This document shows, in pieces, positions 21,237 to 22,459 of a stretch of DNA of 22,459 bases (position 1 is the stretch's first letter; each line of letters begins with the position of its first letter). Position numbers and translations under genes: made by a program. The DNA lies in the NCBI GenBank assembly GCA_000434995.1, contig FR895326.1:2572-25030 (forward strand), given 5' to 3'. Below the pieces are notes generated by a model. The model saw only the letters and a program-made list of their open reading frames with translations, was not told the origin of the DNA and did not search any database. Origin of the DNA: Firmicutes bacterium CAG:341. Its GTDB lineage: Bacteria > Bacillota > Clostridia > Oscillospirales > Acutalibacteraceae.

Positions 21237-22238
21237 ATGCAGAAAATCGGAAAAACAGTTGTTTTTGATAAACCGCCGATTATTGTGGGCCACGCCGGAG
21301 TTGCCGGCAAAAAAGAGGGCGAAGGGCCGCTTGCAAAAGATTTTGATATGATTTTTGAAGATACGACTATGGGCCAGCAGTCATATGAACTTGCAGAATC
21401 GGCAATGCTTCACGATGCAATAATCAGAAGCTTATCAAATGCCGATGTAAGCCCGAGTGCAGTTGATTTTGTGCTTAGCGGTGATTTGCTTGACCAATGT
21501 ATGGGTTCTGCCTTTGCACTTAAAGATTTGGAAATTGCATCAATCGGCCTTTTCGGCGCTTGCTCAACTATGGCACTTTCACTTTCTGCCGGGGCAATGC
21601 TTGTTGACGGTGGGATAAATTGTGTGGTTTGTGCAACATCAAGCCATTTTTGTTCAAGTGAAAGGCAGTTTCGCTTTCCGCTTGAATACGGTGGCCAGCG
21701 CCCGCCGACTGCACAGTGGACTGTAACGGGAGCGGGCAGCAGCGTTGTATCAAATTCGGGAAAAGGTATTAAAATTAAAGCTGTTCAAATCGGTACTATT
21801 ACAGACCTCGGAATAACCGACGCTAATAATATGGGTGCGGCAATGGCACCGGCGGCGTCAAGAACTATCAGTACTTTTTTAAAAGATACAAAAACATCTC
21901 CGAGCGATTATGATTTAATCTTAACGGGTGATTTGGGTTATACGGGTACGCAGCTTCTTTATGAACTTCTTGAAAAAGACCATAATATTAAACTTAAAGG
22001 TTTTCATAAAGATTGCGGTATGCTTATTTATGATTTAAAAAAGCAGGATGTAAATTCCGGCGGTTCCGGTTGCGGATGTTCGGCAAGTGTTTTATGTTCA
22101 CATATTATGAAGCAAATTGATAAGGGAATTTTGAAAAAAGTGCTTTTTGTGGCTACCGGCGCGCTGATGTCACCCACATCAAGCAAGCAGGGTAACCCAA
22201 TCCCCGGTATTGCCCACGCAGTTTTGCTTGAGGGGTGA
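21237..22238 (+). CDS. spoVAD: Stage V sporulation protein AD
   Basis: A 333-residue thiolase-fold protein of the SpoVA group, which moves calcium-dipicolinate into the developing spore; SpoVAD is the dipicolinate-binding member. FDKPPIIVGHAGVAGKKEGEGPL at the N-terminus, GLFGACSTMALSLSAGAMLVDGG, SSERQFRFPLEYGGQRPPTAQWTVTGAGS and KDCGMLIYDLKKQDVNSGGSGCGCSASV are family signatures. ATG 21237 is preferred over GTG 21228, which lies inside the ribosome site GAGGTG (21225-21230). The length is normal (about 338). spoVAC and spoVAE, its usual neighbours, are not seen on either side within the window. The gene indicates an endospore-forming lineage. Confidence 0.95.
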   Translation: MQKIGKTVVFDKPPIIVGHAGVAGKKEGEGPLAKDFDMIFEDTTMGQQSYELAESAMLHDAIIRSLSNADVSPSAVDFVLSGDLLDQCMGSAFALKDLEIASIGLFGACSTMALSLSAGAMLVDGGINCVVCATSSHFCSSERQFRFPLEYGGQRPPTAQWTVTGAGSSVVSNSGKGIKIKAVQIGTITDLGITDANNMGAAMAPAASRTISTFLKDTKTSPSDYDLILTGDLGYTGTQLLYELLEKDHNIKLKGFHKDCGMLIYDLKKQDVNSGGSGCGCSASVLCSHIMKQIDKGILKKVLFVATGALMSPTSSKQGNPIPGIAHAVLLEG

Positions 22239-22242
22239 AAAT

Positions 22243-22407
22243 ATGAAACATTTTAATAATTTAAAGCTTCTTACATCTTTTCGTGAAATTTCAAGCATAC
22301 TTGAAATAATTGCCACCGCAATGCGCATTTTTGCATTCGTGCTTGTGATTTTGCAGGGGATTTCTTTAATTGCAGAAAGCAAAGGTTCAAAATTCAGTGT
22401 AAAATAA
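22243..22407 (+). CDS. Small membrane protein downstream of spoVAD
   Basis: I do not recognise this 54-residue protein. It has a basic N-terminus (MKHFNNLKLLTSFREISS), one hydrophobic span at about 19-46 and a short polar tail (ESKGSKFSVK). GAGGGGTG (22230-22237) provides a good ribosome site, and the gene begins 4 nt after the spoVAD stop, so the two are very likely co-transcribed. It is too small and has too few spans to be SpoVAE (about 116 residues, several spans). It is followed at once by a terminator. Confidence 0.7.
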   Translation: MKHFNNLKLLTSFREISSILEIIATAMRIFAFVLVILQGISLIAESKGSKFSVK

Positions 22408-22410
22408 ACA

Positions 22411-22440
22411 ACACCCCTTTTTATAAACTAAAAGGGGTGT
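22411..22440. terminator. Terminator hairpin after the spoVAD unit
   Basis: An 11-bp stem, 22411-22421 with 22430-22440, closes on an 8-base loop. The right-hand tail CGTTTC is only weakly T-rich, while the stem base carries a T-run in its left arm. It may terminate in both directions. The last 19 bases of the window (22441-22459) show no feature. Confidence 0.75.
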
Positions 22441-22459
22441 CGTTTCAGTCTAAAGCGAG

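Overview
This window looks like the conserved origin-proximal housekeeping cluster of a low-GC, probably spore-forming member of the Clostridia; a gut Oscillospiraceae/Ruminococcaceae-like organism is my inference. The order rpmH-rnpA-yidD-yidC-jag-mnmE-mnmG-rsmG-noc-parA-parB-serS is the Firmicutes origin arrangement. Strong Shine-Dalgarno sites, sigma-A type promoters, two parS sites, a glmS ribozyme and spoVAD fit the same assignment. dnaA is not next to rpmH; a divergent nucleosidase gene (mtnN) lies there instead.

Layout. 1-2141: a histidine-phosphatase gene (minus) diverges from an XRE-type repressor gene (plus) across an intergenic region filled with TTACAAA boxes; the repressor gene converges on mtnN, overlapping it by 9 bp. 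2244-5151: the rpmH-rnpA-yidD-yidC-jag operon (ribosomal protein, RNase P protein, membrane insertion, RNA-binding protein), closed by a terminator. 5187-9195: mnmE-mnmG-rsmG (tRNA wobble-uridine and 16S rRNA modification), closed by a terminator. 9236-10130: noc, followed by two hairpins. 10131-15190: two parS sites and a promoter, then parA, two unrecognised membrane proteins, parB, serS and a YdcF-like protein, closed by a strong terminator.

15191-18877: a composite palindromic repeat, a small DUF559 endonuclease-like gene whose last codons lie inside that repeat, a GH43-like glycosidase gene, and glmS under a glmS ribozyme, all but the repeat on the minus strand. 18878-20081: an iron-type alcohol dehydrogenase gene (minus) with its own promoter and terminator. 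20259-22440: an orphan E2-type acyltransferase catalytic domain, spoVAD and a 54-residue membrane peptide gene, then a terminator.

How it fits together: the core serves translation (L34, RNase P, SerRS, RNA modification), membrane protein insertion, and chromosome segregation with nucleoid occlusion (ParA, ParB, parS, Noc). The flanking genes are accessory: amino-sugar synthesis, glycan breakdown, alcohol/aldehyde metabolism and spore dipicolinate handling. The points most worth a second look are the DUF559 gene joined to its palindromic repeat, the operator-like boxes at the XRE gene, the membrane pair inside parA-parB, the Noc-type specificity residues, and the orphan E2-like protein next to spoVAD. 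I found no tRNA or rRNA gene, CRISPR array or insertion sequence with a transposase.
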